Source: an uncultured Lachnospiraceae bacterium (lineage in GTDB: Bacteria; Bacillota; Clostridia; Lachnospirales; Lachnospiraceae). From it: a DNA stretch of 56,771 nucleotides. The DNA is taken from positions 1-56,771 of the forward strand of contig CAJTMW010000028.1 of assembly GCA_910577275.1 (NCBI GenBank), in the 5' to 3' direction. Positions 7,926 through 16,500 of this stretch are shown in pieces. The notes below the pieces were generated by a model. That model was given only the letters and a program-made list of their open reading frames with translations. It was not told the origin of the DNA and did not search any database. A program made the position numbers and the translations under genes. Every line of letters starts with the position of its first letter. Position 1 is the stretch's first letter.

Positions 7926-8555
7926 CTATTCCTGTATTCTCCTGATACAATATTCTTTCATAAATCCGATAATTTTTTCATCACTTCCGGTCTCATAATA
8001 CTCAATAAGCAACTCCTTAAACTTTTCCAGCTTTTCAATAGGTATTTGAAAAATACCTATGTTATGTTCGATAAGCACTTTGTTTGTCATAAGCTGCGCC
8101 ACTCGTTTATTTCCATCAATAAACATTTGCGTTCGTGCAATATAACAAAAATATTTCAATGCTCTTAATTCAGCATCCTCTATCTCTTCTATTTCATTAA
8201 TTGATTCCATAATAATTCCTGTATGGGGCATCTCGGGTTCCCATGATGTGCCTCCAATCTGTACAGGAATTGTTCTTATTTCACCAGCATAATTAAACAG
8301 CAATTCTCCAACAATCTTGTCAAACTCTCTCAACAGCATGATACAATTATTATAATCAAGATTATCTAAAAGGAATTGCCATGCACGTTTCATATTTATA
8401 ACAAATAACACTTCTTCGGTTCTGGTAGTTGTAGGTGCATTGGCAAGAATCGCTTCCGTTTTAGGAAATGTGGTTCCTAGCCCTTCAAGATTAGCACTTT
8501 TCCATATACTATCCACCAGCATTCTTTTTGCCATCTCTATAGCCGTGTCTCTCAC
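7926..8555 (-). CDS. Fic-domain protein with degenerate catalytic motif and N-terminal inhibitory motif
   Basis: This 209-residue protein has the Fic fold. The canonical HPFx(D/E)GNxR motif is present as TQMFIDGNKRVAQL (~residue 145), so the catalytic histidine is replaced by glutamine while the phosphate-binding DGN and arginine remain. Residues 20-25 (SANLEG) match the (S/T)xxxE(G/N) inhibitory helix of class II Fic proteins. AMPylation by the usual mechanism is therefore doubtful; it may use another chemistry or be regulatory. GGAGG is eight bases from a GTG (8555) but only two from ATG 8561, so I start at the GTG. It lies between two tRNA genes, a common place for acquired genes. Confidence 0.8.
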   Translation of the reverse strand: MRDTAIEMAKRMLVDSIWKSANLEGLGTTFPKTEAILANAPTTTRTEEVLFVINMKRAWQFLLDNLDYNNCIMLLREFDKIVGELLFNYAGEIRTIPVQIGGTSWEPEMPHTGIIMESINEIEEIEDAELRALKYFCYIARTQMFIDGNKRVAQLMTNKVLIEHNIGIFQIPIEKLEKFKELLIEYYETGSDEKIIGFMKEYCIRRIQE

Positions 8556-8678
8556 TGTCATAACCTCCAAATTTTACGCCGCTTTCAATCTTGTCCATAC
8601 AATCGAGTATGGAAGATTCATTCCCCTGCTCGCCGCACGTCCCATCAGCGGCATTTTTCCTCTGAATAGGGCTGTGAA

Positions 8679-8719
8679 TAAAAAAATCCCACAAACACTA
8701 TCTTCAGCATTTGTGGGTA
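8679..8719 (-). terminator. Intrinsic terminator of the tRNA-Pro gene
   Basis: CCCACAAA pairs with TTTGTGGG around a 14-base loop, followed leftward by ATTTTTTT. It starts about nine bases after the tRNA 3' end. Confidence 0.85.
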
Positions 8720-8727
8720 TTCTGCAG

Positions 8728-8800
8728 TCGGAGTGACAAGACTTGAACTTGCGGCCTCTACTTCCCTAAAGTAGCGCTCTACCACCTGAGCCACACCCCG
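8728..8800 (-). tRNA. tRNA-Pro (anticodon AGG)
   Basis: A complete 73-base cloverleaf read leftward: acceptor CGGGGTG/CACTCCG (with one G-U pair and the C1-G72 pair typical of bacterial tRNA-Pro), D stem GCTC/GAGC, anticodon arm CTACT-TTAGGGA-AGTAG with anticodon AGG, and T arm GCAAG-TTCAAGT-CTTGT, with discriminator A. CCA is not encoded. An A34 tRNA-Pro is unusual in bacteria; the adenosine would need TadA editing to inosine to read several Pro codons. Confidence 0.92.
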
Positions 8801-8813
8801 AAACGCAAGTTAT

Positions 8814-8842
8814 ATTATAAAGGGTATTATGGAGAAAATCAA
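8814..8842 (-). promoter_or_regulatory. Promoter of the tRNA-Pro gene
   Basis: Read leftward: TTGATT (8837-8842), 17-base spacer, TATAAT (8814-8819). Transcription would begin just before the tRNA 5' end at 8800. Confidence 0.85.
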
Positions 8843-8903
8843 GTACTTTTTTTACATTTTTTGCACGTCCGCAAAATTGATAATATGAAAATAACTCTTG
8901 TGT

Positions 8904-9758
8904 TTAATTTCGTTTCACCGGTATCGCCACCTCAAACTTGATATACCATGCTTCTTTTGCCGGTTCTCCCGATACAATGACGTTCCCGCCCATCCTATGT
9001 ACAATTTTCTTCAGTTTTTTAAGTCCGATTCCTCTCCCCCGGCCCTTGCTTGTATAGTCCTCCTGAAAAAAGAGAGTCATTTCCTCTGTGGAAAGAGGGC
9101 TACTGGTATTGGCGGAGGTAATAAAAAGGCCTTCTTTTCCATTTACAATTTCCAAATGGATTCTCTTTGGTATTTCTCTGCTGCCTGCTAACGCTTCCAC
9201 GGCGTTATCCAGCAAAATGCCTGTCATATCAATAAAATCGTATTCCGATATCGGCAGGGCCTTTTCTTTCATGATAATTCTGTTCGTTATTTTAATCTGA
9301 TATTTCTTTGCTTCCTGAATTTTCACAAAAAGAAAGCCGGCTATCGCGCGGTTTTCAACCGAAAGATACAGCTTAATCTCCTCGCGGCCTTCCTTCAGTT
9401 CTTCATAGTAAGCCTCCCTGCAGCGTATCAGCTCGTCCCGGTCGTCGATGGTATAAATCATTCCGAAAATGGCGCTTAAATGGTTATCCATATCGTGCTG
9501 TCTTTCCCGCACCAGCGTCCGCAGCTCGTCATATGCCTCGCAGTACTGTCTGGTTTTCTGCGCCTGTTCCTGCTTTCTTTTCATATCGTCCTTTGACTTC
9601 TGCCAGAGATTTAACAGGTAAAACAGCACAAAAAGGAAATAAATGCTCTGCAGATAATAGACAGTTTCCGCAAGCTCAAATTTATCCAGCCGGAACAATA
9701 AAACACCTGCAAAGAAAAATATATTCGCAAACAAAAATAAAAGCAATACGGCATTCAT
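8904..9758 (-). CDS. GHKL sensor histidine kinase, AgrC/VirS-like, with short membrane domain
   Basis: A 284-residue protein with two N-terminal membrane segments (residues ~1-20 and ~35-52), a coiled linker, the dimerisation box RQHDMDNHLSAIFGM with the phosphoacceptor His, and a GHKL ATPase domain with LLDNAVEAL (N box) and GRGIGLKKLKKIV (G box). AgrC-type kinases usually have five to seven membrane segments, so this one is short and probably senses through the membrane or a partner. No LytTR response regulator is adjacent, so its partner is unknown. It follows pyrF after 55 bp in the same direction. Confidence 0.85.
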   Translation of the reverse strand: MNAVLLLFLFANIFFFAGVLLFRLDKFELAETVYYLQSIYFLFVLFYLLNLWQKSKDDMKRKQEQAQKTRQYCEAYDELRTLVRERQHDMDNHLSAIFGMIYTIDDRDELIRCREAYYEELKEGREEIKLYLSVENRAIAGFLFVKIQEAKKYQIKITNRIIMKEKALPISEYDFIDMTGILLDNAVEALAGSREIPKRIHLEIVNGKEGLFITSANTSSPLSTEEMTLFFQEDYTSKGRGRGIGLKKLKKIVHRMGGNVIVSGEPAKEAWYIKFEVAIPVKRN

Positions 9759-9813
9759 TTGCCATATTTTACCATATTGCCAGGGGGAACCTTACTTTTC
9801 TGAGTAGTTCTTT

Positions 9814-10749
9814 CTATCTGTTGTCTAACGCTTCCGCAATATCGTCTCTCATGTCCTCCACGGCCGCCCGGGAGGCTTCTCCGAAGCGCTCCGCGCCGAA
9901 GGACGCGTATTTTTCCTGCTGATAAGCGGCAATAATGCCTCTTGAGGAATTGATGATTGCGCCGAGTCCGTCCTCGTTAAAGAAGTGCGCCAAATCCTTT
10001 CCTTTTCCGCCCTGCGCGCCGTAGCCCGGCACCAGTATGTAGCTTTTCGGCATGATTTTGCGGAGAATCCTGCCCATTTCCGGGTAGGTCGCTCCCACAA
10101 CCGCCCCGATATAGCTGTAGGCGTCTCCCATATGTTCCTCGCCCCATTGTGCCACTTTCTCTCCTACAATTTCATAAAGCGGCCTTCCCTGGGCATCGGC
10201 TATCGCCCTGTCCTGGAACTCGCCGCTGCTGGGGTTGGAGGTCTTTACGAGAACAAAAATTCCTTTCTTTTCCTCCTTGCACACCTTGATAAAGGGATTG
10301 ACGCCGTCAGAGCCCAGATAGGGGTTGACTGTCACAAAATCCTCGTCAAAGCCATAGCAAGATTTACTTCCCACCTTTACCTTTCCAAGGTGGCCTGCCG
10401 CATAGGCTTCGGAGGTGGAGCCGATATCGCCTCTTTTGATATCGCCAATCACCACCAGGTCTTTTGCCTTACAGTAGTCAATGGTCTTTTTAAATGCCAT
10501 AAGGCCGGGAATTCCAAACTGCTCGTACATGGCAATCTGGGGCTTTACCGCCGGAACGATATCGTAAATATTATCCACAATCTCCTTATTATACTGCCAG
10601 ATTGCCTCCGCGGCGCCCTCCAGAGTCTCGCCGCAGTCCCGGAACGCCCTTTTCTGAATATGCTCCGGGACGAACTTCATCATAGGGTCCAGCCCCACCA
10701 CTATGGGGGCGTTTGTAGCTTTTATTTTCGAAATCAGCTTATTAATCAT
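9814..10749 (-). CDS. pyrF: Orotidine-5'-phosphate decarboxylase (type 2)
   Basis: A 311-residue enzyme for the last step of UMP synthesis, decarboxylating OMP in the cytoplasm. The N-terminus has IVVGLDPMM. The catalytic Asp-Lys-Asp tetrad region is DLVVIGDIKRGDIGSTSEAY, followed by NPYLGSDGV and a phosphate-binding VPGYGAQGGKGKD. The length fits the longer type 2 (Gram-positive/mycobacterial) form. Other pyr genes are not adjacent. It sits in a leftward run with the TPR lipoprotein 70 bp upstream. I see no PyrR-type attenuator in the short upstream gap. Confidence 0.95.
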   Translation of the reverse strand: MINKLISKIKATNAPIVVGLDPMMKFVPEHIQKRAFRDCGETLEGAAEAIWQYNKEIVDNIYDIVPAVKPQIAMYEQFGIPGLMAFKKTIDYCKAKDLVVIGDIKRGDIGSTSEAYAAGHLGKVKVGSKSCYGFDEDFVTVNPYLGSDGVNPFIKVCKEEKKGIFVLVKTSNPSSGEFQDRAIADAQGRPLYEIVGEKVAQWGEEHMGDAYSYIGAVVGATYPEMGRILRKIMPKSYILVPGYGAQGGKGKDLAHFFNEDGLGAIINSSRGIIAAYQQEKYASFGAERFGEASRAAVEDMRDDIAEALDNR

Positions 10750-10819
10750 TTTATCTCCGTTCTTTTCCGCTCCGGCCGCGGTAACCGGGCCGGCAGCATC
10801 CCTGCCTTAAAAAGGAATT

Positions 10820-11875
10820 TTATCTCGTCTTTAAAAATTCGTATTCTCTCTTAGCCGCCTCGTCGTCGGGATAGCTGGACAGATAGCTGCTCATGCGGGA
10901 AGCCGCCTCCTCGTACTGGCCAAGGCGTTCATAGGCCACGATTTCATTCATTTTCAGTGTCTGCATCATTCCGTTATCTTCTATATTAATGGCGCTCTGA
11001 AAAGCCGTCAGGGCTCCCGCATAGTCCTCCGCCCGCATTTTACAAAGCCCGAGCTGATTCAGCATCCGGGCGTTGGGCTCCTCATTTTCCAGATAAGAAT
11101 TGTACACGCTGATGGCATAGTTGACGTCGCCAAGAATCTCATAGGTCTTTCCCAGAAACAGGGCGGCCTCATATCCGCCTTCCTCCCGCGCCTTTTCAAG
11201 ATAGGTTCTGGCGTTTTCATAGTCCTCCAGATAATAGCAGATACGGCCCTTTTCATAGTTGGTCATGCCCTTGGTTCCCGCGTCCATGGCCGTCTGCAGA
11301 TACTGCTGTCCCGTTTCCTTATAACCGTTTTCATCCAGAACGCCGTAAATATTAATCAGCTTGTCGTAATCGTTTTTGTCAATGGAAACCAGCTTATCAA
11401 AGTCCGCCTTTGCCATGTCAAGGTTCCCCTGCTCCGCGTAAATGACTCCCCGCAGATAGTAGGCGTCCTTTTCCTCTCCCTTAAGAGCGATAATGGCATT
11501 ATAGACGTCGATTGCCTTGTTCAGCTCCCCCTGCTTATAGTAGGCGGTTGCCAGATAGTAATTGATGTCATAATCCATATTGTTCACTCTGCCGTCGCTA
11601 AAGGAAAGCGCGGTTTCAAAAGCCTGCGCCGCCTCTGCATACATGGTTTTCCCCATATATGCCAGCCCTTCTCCGCGGCTTATGAGCCGCTCGTTTTCAC
11701 CGGCTTCCCTGGCCGCCGCAAAAAGCGCAATGGCGTTGTCATACTCAAGAGCCGCCACCGCCTCCATTCCGGCGCTGTAATTTTCATTTTTACCGGCGCC
11801 GCAGCCCCCAAGCAGCACCCCAAGGGCTACTGCAAGCGCCGCCGCGCCGCATCTTTTTCTCATATGCCTTTTCAT
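10820..11875 (-). CDS. TPR-repeat lipoprotein
   Basis: A 351-residue secreted lipoprotein. A basic start, a hydrophobic stretch and the lipobox LLGGC (Cys ~residue 25) direct it to the membrane surface. From residue ~35 to the end it is a chain of about eight tetratricopeptide repeats (for example AQAFETALSFSDG, KAIDVYNAIIALKG, ALTAFQSAINIEDNG). Such repeats hold protein partners; no enzyme domain is visible. Two ATG codons four codons apart are both possible starts. It follows the HPt gene after 78 bp and precedes pyrF. Confidence 0.85.
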   Translation of the reverse strand: MKRHMRKRCGAAALAVALGVLLGGCGAGKNENYSAGMEAVAALEYDNAIALFAAAREAGENERLISRGEGLAYMGKTMYAEAAQAFETALSFSDGRVNNMDYDINYYLATAYYKQGELNKAIDVYNAIIALKGEEKDAYYLRGVIYAEQGNLDMAKADFDKLVSIDKNDYDKLINIYGVLDENGYKETGQQYLQTAMDAGTKGMTNYEKGRICYYLEDYENARTYLEKAREEGGYEAALFLGKTYEILGDVNYAISVYNSYLENEEPNARMLNQLGLCKMRAEDYAGALTAFQSAINIEDNGMMQTLKMNEIVAYERLGQYEEAASRMSSYLSSYPDDEAAKREYEFLKTR

Positions 11876-11953
11876 ATTCCGCTTTACCCATGCCAGTGCA
11901 ACATTTTGTGATTAACGGACTTATCCTGTCTGAATCTTCGCTTTTTCGCCGCG

Positions 11954-12316
11954 CTAGGATAAAATGTGTTCGTTAATCGCGTCCAGTACCTGCCTGTACT
12001 CCTTCTTCAACAGCTCGAAATCCCCGTCAAGGTCTGTAAAGTCCTTGCTGCGAAGCTTTTCCGTAAGCTCTGTGGTCACCTTCGTCAGCCTTGTCATTTC
12101 CAGATTGCCGGAAACGCCTTTTAAGTTATGGGCATGCTTAAATGCTTCCTCGTAATCCTTTGCCTCCATGGCCTTTACCAGACCGTCATAGCACTGTTCC
12201 TTCGGAAATTTCCCCAAAAGCCTGAATATAAAGTCCTCCTTTAAAGGAATTCTGGCCGCCAGCCCGTCAAAATCAATTCCGGCATCCATTAATTTTTGTT
12301 TCTTTTCTTCCGTCAT
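11954..12316 (-). CDS. Standalone HPt phosphotransfer protein
   Basis: A 120-residue all-helical protein. The HPt signature is AFKHAHNLKGVSGNLEM (~residues 58-74), with the phosphoacceptor His in AHNLKG. HPt proteins relay phosphate between the receiver of a hybrid kinase and a response regulator. No kinase is adjacent, but the hybrid kinase at 23634-26771 has two receivers and no HPt of its own, so it is a candidate partner (inference). The gene follows rsmF by 18 bp, so it is co-transcribed with an rRNA methylase, an odd pairing. Confidence 0.9.
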   Translation of the reverse strand: MTEEKKQKLMDAGIDFDGLAARIPLKEDFIFRLLGKFPKEQCYDGLVKAMEAKDYEEAFKHAHNLKGVSGNLEMTRLTKVTTELTEKLRSKDFTDLDGDFELLKKEYRQVLDAINEHILS

Positions 12317-12334
12317 AGTTTTTACTCTCCTCTT

Positions 12335-13765
12335 TTATTTTCTAAGTCCTTTTGGATAATGATTTTTCATGATACCGCCGGAGTGCTTTCCCCAGCCAAG
12401 GCTATAGCCTTCCACCGTTATCAGATACCAGCCCTTTTCTTTCTGCGTTGAAGCGTTTTTCGCAGGCATGGCCCGCCCGGACTGCTGCGTATGCTCCAGC
12501 GCGGACACAGGCAGCGCATACCCGGCAATATACTTCGCCGCTTCCGCTGCGGAAAGGTCATATCTTAAAACCGCATCCTCCGCCCTTATAGCGAGCGCCA
12601 GTGCATGCGCCGGCTCAAACCGGTCCTTTTTCATTGTCCCCAGATGAAGCCCCGGCCGCAGCACCTTAAGTCCCTTCAGGGAAGGCGCTTCTTCCGGCAA
12701 AAGATAAAGCTGGCTGCCAAAGCTGATATAAATTCCGTGAAGGTCTGTCCGAAGATACCGCTTCTGGAACTCCAGCCAGAGCGTGCAGTCCTTTTCCGGC
12801 AGGCCCCTTTCGCCGCCGGAGCAGGAAAGGCCGCCTTCTCCCTGCTTTTTCAGGCTTGCAAGGAAATGCCCTTCTCCCTTTACCTTGTGGGGCCAGAGCC
12901 TTACAGTATTCTCGATTCCCTTTACCCCCGCATTTCCGAAAACGGTCAGCCCCGGCATGATTCCGGGATTGTTTCCCGGTCCGGGACGCTCCCCCGGCTC
13001 CTCTACGGAAAATTCCGGGTGCCGTTCCAGAAACCAGCCGATATTTTCCTCGTTTTCCTCCGTGGAGAAGGTGCAGGTGGAATAAACGATTCTTCCTCCA
13101 TCCTTCAGCATGGAAGCTGCGCTTTCCAGAATGGATTTCTGCCTTTTTGCGCACATTGTGACATTTTCGGGGCTCCACTGAAAAGCCGCCTCCCCGTTCT
13201 TGCGGAACATACCTTCCCCGGAGCAGGGCGCGTCCACAAGAATTTTGTCAAAATATCCCGGAAACCTCTCCGCCAGAACCGCCGGTTCGTGGCTTGTCAC
13301 AACGGCATTGCAAATTCCCATTCTTTCTATATTTTCCGACAGGATTTTTGCCCTTCCGGGATGGATTTCGTTACAGACAAGAAGTCCCCGGCCGCCCATA
13401 GCGGCGGCAATCTGGGTGCTTTTCCCGCCCGGCGCGGCGCATAAATCCAGTACTATTTCGCCCGGCTTCGCGTCAAGATAAACCGCCGGGAGCATGGCGC
13501 TTGCCTCCTGAATGTAGTAGACGCCCGCTTCATGGAAGGGATGCTTTCCCGGTCTTGCCTCTTCCTTATAATAGTAGCCGTCGCCGTTCCATGGCACCGG
13601 TTCCATATCCATAAAGGCTTTCAGCTTTCTTTCAGGCTCTCCCCCACCCTTTAACCGGTTAATCCGAAGGGACTGCCAGGGCGGCTTTTCGCTGCTATCC
13701 AGAAAACCCTGATATTCCTCACCCAATATACACTTCATTCTGGCCAGAAACTGTTCCGGTAACAT
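12335..13765 (-). CDS. rsmF: 16S rRNA m5C methyltransferase, RsmF/RsmB (NOL1/NOP2/Sun) family
   Basis: A 476-residue SAM enzyme. The N-terminal RNA-binding part includes PWQSLRINRLK. The methylase core has DLCAAPGGKSTQIAAAM (SAM site), ILVDAPCSGEGMFRK (catalytic PC motif) and VYSTCTFSTEENE (second catalytic cysteine). A C-terminal RNA-binding extension (from ~residue 290) ends with GWGKHSGGIMKNHYPKGL, as in Gram-positive RsmF proteins. AGGAAA precedes the ATG. It is the first gene of the leftward run. The exact cytosine modified (1407-type) is assigned by family only. Confidence 0.9.
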   Translation of the reverse strand: MLPEQFLARMKCILGEEYQGFLDSSEKPPWQSLRINRLKGGGEPERKLKAFMDMEPVPWNGDGYYYKEEARPGKHPFHEAGVYYIQEASAMLPAVYLDAKPGEIVLDLCAAPGGKSTQIAAAMGGRGLLVCNEIHPGRAKILSENIERMGICNAVVTSHEPAVLAERFPGYFDKILVDAPCSGEGMFRKNGEAAFQWSPENVTMCAKRQKSILESAASMLKDGGRIVYSTCTFSTEENEENIGWFLERHPEFSVEEPGERPGPGNNPGIMPGLTVFGNAGVKGIENTVRLWPHKVKGEGHFLASLKKQGEGGLSCSGGERGLPEKDCTLWLEFQKRYLRTDLHGIYISFGSQLYLLPEEAPSLKGLKVLRPGLHLGTMKKDRFEPAHALALAIRAEDAVLRYDLSAAEAAKYIAGYALPVSALEHTQQSGRAMPAKNASTQKEKGWYLITVEGYSLGWGKHSGGIMKNHYPKGLRK

Positions 13766-13853
13766 TATTTTTCCTCACAGGTCTTTTTACTTCCGACTAT
13801 TATTATAACGCTTTAAAGGCTGATTGACAATAAAATCAAATCAATTTTAAAAC

Positions 13854-13908
13854 ACCGGACAAATGACCGGTTTTGGGTATTGTTATTTCCCCTGACAATT
13901 TTTATACT
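13854..13908 (+). promoter_or_regulatory. Promoter and candidate TetR operator of the RND-GLUG-tetR operon
   Basis: TTGTTA (13880-13885), 17-base spacer and TATACT (13903-13908) form a plausible promoter 30 bp before the exporter gene. Just upstream, ACCGG and CCGGT (13854-13871) form an inverted repeat with an eight-base centre. A TTGACA at ~13824 suggests a second start. The repeat is a candidate operator for the TetR protein encoded last in this operon; this is inference from layout. Confidence 0.5.
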
Positions 13909-13938
13909 CTTCTATAAATAGAAAGGACTGATTTTTGC

Positions 13939-16500
13939 ATGAAAGAACAAAATCTTACACCCATGGAAAAACTGGCCACTTTTATTGTGGACAAGAGAAA
14001 TTTATTCTTCCTTCTGTACATCTTCGCACTTGTCTTCTGCTTTTTCTCCACCGGCTGGGTCAATGTGGAAAACGACATTACCACATATCTGCCGGAAGAA
14101 ACCGAAACCCGAAAGGGTCTTACCATCATGAATGAGGAATTCGTCACCTATGGCTCCGCCAGGGTAATGGTGTCCAATATTTCCTTTGAGCACGGAGAAA
14201 TTCTGAAAGAAAAAATAGAAAGCATAGAGGGCGTCTCCGAGGCGGCCTTTGACAGCTCCGCCGAACATTACATAAATTCATCCGCCCTGTACGACATAAC
14301 CTTTGACGGCACCGCAACCGACGAAATCAGCATTCACGCCATGCATGAAGTGAAGGAAGCCCTTGCCGGTTACGATGTCTACATAAATACGGAGGTTGGT
14401 GTTGACAGTGCGGCGGACTTAAAGAAGGAAATGCAGGTAATCATTGTCATTGCCGCCGTCATCATTGTGGCGGTTCTCACCCTGACCTCCCGCTCTTACG
14501 CGGAGGTGCCCGTGCTGATTGCCACTTTTGGGGTTGCCGCTCTCCTTAACATGGGAACCAACTTCCTCTGCGGAACCATTTCCTTCATCTCCAATTCCGT
14601 GACGGTGGTGCTTCAGCTTGCCCTGGCTATCGACTATGCAATTATTCTCTGCCACCGTTTCAGCGATGAGCATGAAACCATGGAGGCAAGGGAAGCCTGT
14701 ATCGCGGCGCTTTCCAAAGCGATTCCCGAGATATCCTCCTCCTCTCTCACTACCATATCGGGTCTTGCCGCCCTGGCTTTCATGCATTTTAAAATCGGTC
14801 TGGATTTGTCCACGGTTTTAATCAAGGCCATTTTATTGAGCCTTTTGTCCGTCTTTACACTGATGCCCGGCCTTCTTATGTTATTCAGCAAGCTGATTGA
14901 CAAAACCAGGCACCGCAAGCTGCTCCCGCAGATAACGCTTATCGGCAGATTTGACGTTCTCACCCGCTATATCATCCCTCCCGTTTTCGTGGTTATCCTT
15001 GGGGTTACCGCCGTTTGGGCCAACAAATGCCCCTACTGCTACAGCTTCACCGATTTGACCACGGCAAAGCAAAGCGAGAGCCAGATTGCCTGGCAGAAAA
15101 TCAAAAACACCTTTGGCTCCGGCAATATGGTGGCGGTTATCATCCCTTCCGGGGATTACCGCGCCGAAGCCTCTCTCCTTAAGTCCCTTGAGAGCGCTCC
15201 CGAAGTGAAGTCCGCCATGGGGCTTGCCAACATCGAGGCGATGGACGGCTATACCCTTACCTCCGCTTTAAATCCAAGGGAGTTTTCGGAGCTTGCCGGT
15301 ATCGAGTATGAGCTTGCCAGCCTCCTCTACTCCGCCTATGCGGTAAATGACGACCAGTACGGCCAGATTCTGAAAGGGCTTGACCAGTATCAGGTTCCCC
15401 TCTTTGACATGTTCCTGTTTTTGAAGGAGCAGATGGAAAAGGGAAACATTACGCTGGAAGAAGACATTCAGGAAACTCTGGACGATTTGTTTGACCAGCT
15501 GGAAAAGGCAAGGCTGCAGCTGAAAACCGACAGCTATTCCCGCCTTGTAGTTTACTTAAACCTCCCGGAGGAAAGCCAGGAAACCTTTGATTTTCTGAAG
15601 GTCATCCACAGGGAGGCCGGCAGATATTATGACGACGACAATGTTTATGTGGTTGGCAATTCCACCAGCGATTACGATTTGTCCTCCTCTTTCGGACAGG
15701 ATAATCTTCTGATAAGCATTTTATCGGCGCTGTTTGTAATCGTCATTCTGCTGTTTACCTTTAAATCCGCCGGACTTCCCGTTCTGCTGATTTTGGTGAT
15801 TCAGGGAAGTATCTGGATAAATTTCTCCTTCCCGTACCTTCAGGACTCGCCCCTTTACTTTTTAAGCTACCTGATTGTAAATTCGATTCAGATGGGCGCA
15901 AACATCGATTATGCAATCGTTATCTCAAGCCACTATAAGGACTTAAAGAAAGAAATGCGCCCGAAACAGGCCATTGTGGAGGCTTTAAACGAGGCCTTTC
16001 CCACGATTTTTACCTCCGGCAGTATCCTGGCCGGAGCCGGGGCTTTGATTGGCCAGATGACCACCAACCCCATTATCTCGGCAATCGGGGTGTGCCTAAG
16101 CCGGGGAACACTGATTTCCATCGGACTGGTATTGGGCGTGCTTCCGCAGATTCTGGTGCTGGGCGACCAGATTATAGAGCGTACCAGCTTTGAGCTGAAC
16201 CACATCAATCTGACGCCCAAATCCTTTTCCGGCGTTACCCGTGTCCAGGGCCGTATCAGAGGAAATGTGAACGGTATCGTTGAAGGAAGCTTTGACGGAT
16301 TCATTCGGGGAGATATGGAAGCCCTCATCATCTCCGGCAAGGCGGCAGCCGTCACGGAGGAAGCCTTTGAGGCGGAATATCCGGGGAAAGGCTATGCAAA
16401 AGGCTATGCCGGGGCGGATACCCCCGCTCTTTCTGATTCCGGCGGAAAAGAAAATCAGACGCCTGAAAATATCGTGAAAGGAGAAGCCTCAAATGAATAG
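13939..16500 (+). CDS. RND/MMPL-family membrane exporter
   Basis: An 853-residue protein with the two-fold MMPL layout. A membrane segment at ~22-42, an extracytoplasmic domain to ~165, a membrane bundle with VVLQLALAIDYAIILCHRF, a second extracytoplasmic domain (~370-580), then a second bundle with ANIDYAIVISSHYKD. The Asp in each bundle is the usual proton-relay position. The last ~75 residues are a polar cytoplasmic tail with a GRIRGNVNGIVEGSFDGFI repeat-like stretch. Such pumps export lipids, peptides or drugs; the substrate is unknown. The stop overlaps the start of the GLUG protein gene, so the two are translationally coupled. Confidence 0.9.
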   Translation: MKEQNLTPMEKLATFIVDKRNLFFLLYIFALVFCFFSTGWVNVENDITTYLPEETETRKGLTIMNEEFVTYGSARVMVSNISFEHGEILKEKIESIEGVSEAAFDSSAEHYINSSALYDITFDGTATDEISIHAMHEVKEALAGYDVYINTEVGVDSAADLKKEMQVIIVIAAVIIVAVLTLTSRSYAEVPVLIATFGVAALLNMGTNFLCGTISFISNSVTVVLQLALAIDYAIILCHRFSDEHETMEAREACIAALSKAIPEISSSSLTTISGLAALAFMHFKIGLDLSTVLIKAILLSLLSVFTLMPGLLMLFSKLIDKTRHRKLLPQITLIGRFDVLTRYIIPPVFVVILGVTAVWANKCPYCYSFTDLTTAKQSESQIAWQKIKNTFGSGNMVAVIIPSGDYRAEASLLKSLESAPEVKSAMGLANIEAMDGYTLTSALNPREFSELAGIEYELASLLYSAYAVNDDQYGQILKGLDQYQVPLFDMFLFLKEQMEKGNITLEEDIQETLDDLFDQLEKARLQLKTDSYSRLVVYLNLPEESQETFDFLKVIHREAGRYYDDDNVYVVGNSTSDYDLSSSFGQDNLLISILSALFVIVILLFTFKSAGLPVLLILVIQGSIWINFSFPYLQDSPLYFLSYLIVNSIQMGANIDYAIVISSHYKDLKKEMRPKQAIVEALNEAFPTIFTSGSILAGAGALIGQMTTNPIISAIGVCLSRGTLISIGLVLGVLPQILVLGDQIIERTSFELNHINLTPKSFSGVTRVQGRIRGNVNGIVEGSFDGFIRGDMEALIISGKAAAVTEEAFEAEYPGKGYAKGYAGADTPALSDSGGKENQTPENIVKGEASNE

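Noticed and set aside
7759..7950. Leftward 63-codon frame over the tRNA-Val gene (contains NGARTHDLSRVRR)
   Set aside because: It is the antisense of a tRNA; such proteins are a known annotation artefact.
8509..8694. 61-codon leftward frame upstream of the Fic gene
   Set aside because: Overlaps the Fic start and the tRNA-Pro terminator; no family.
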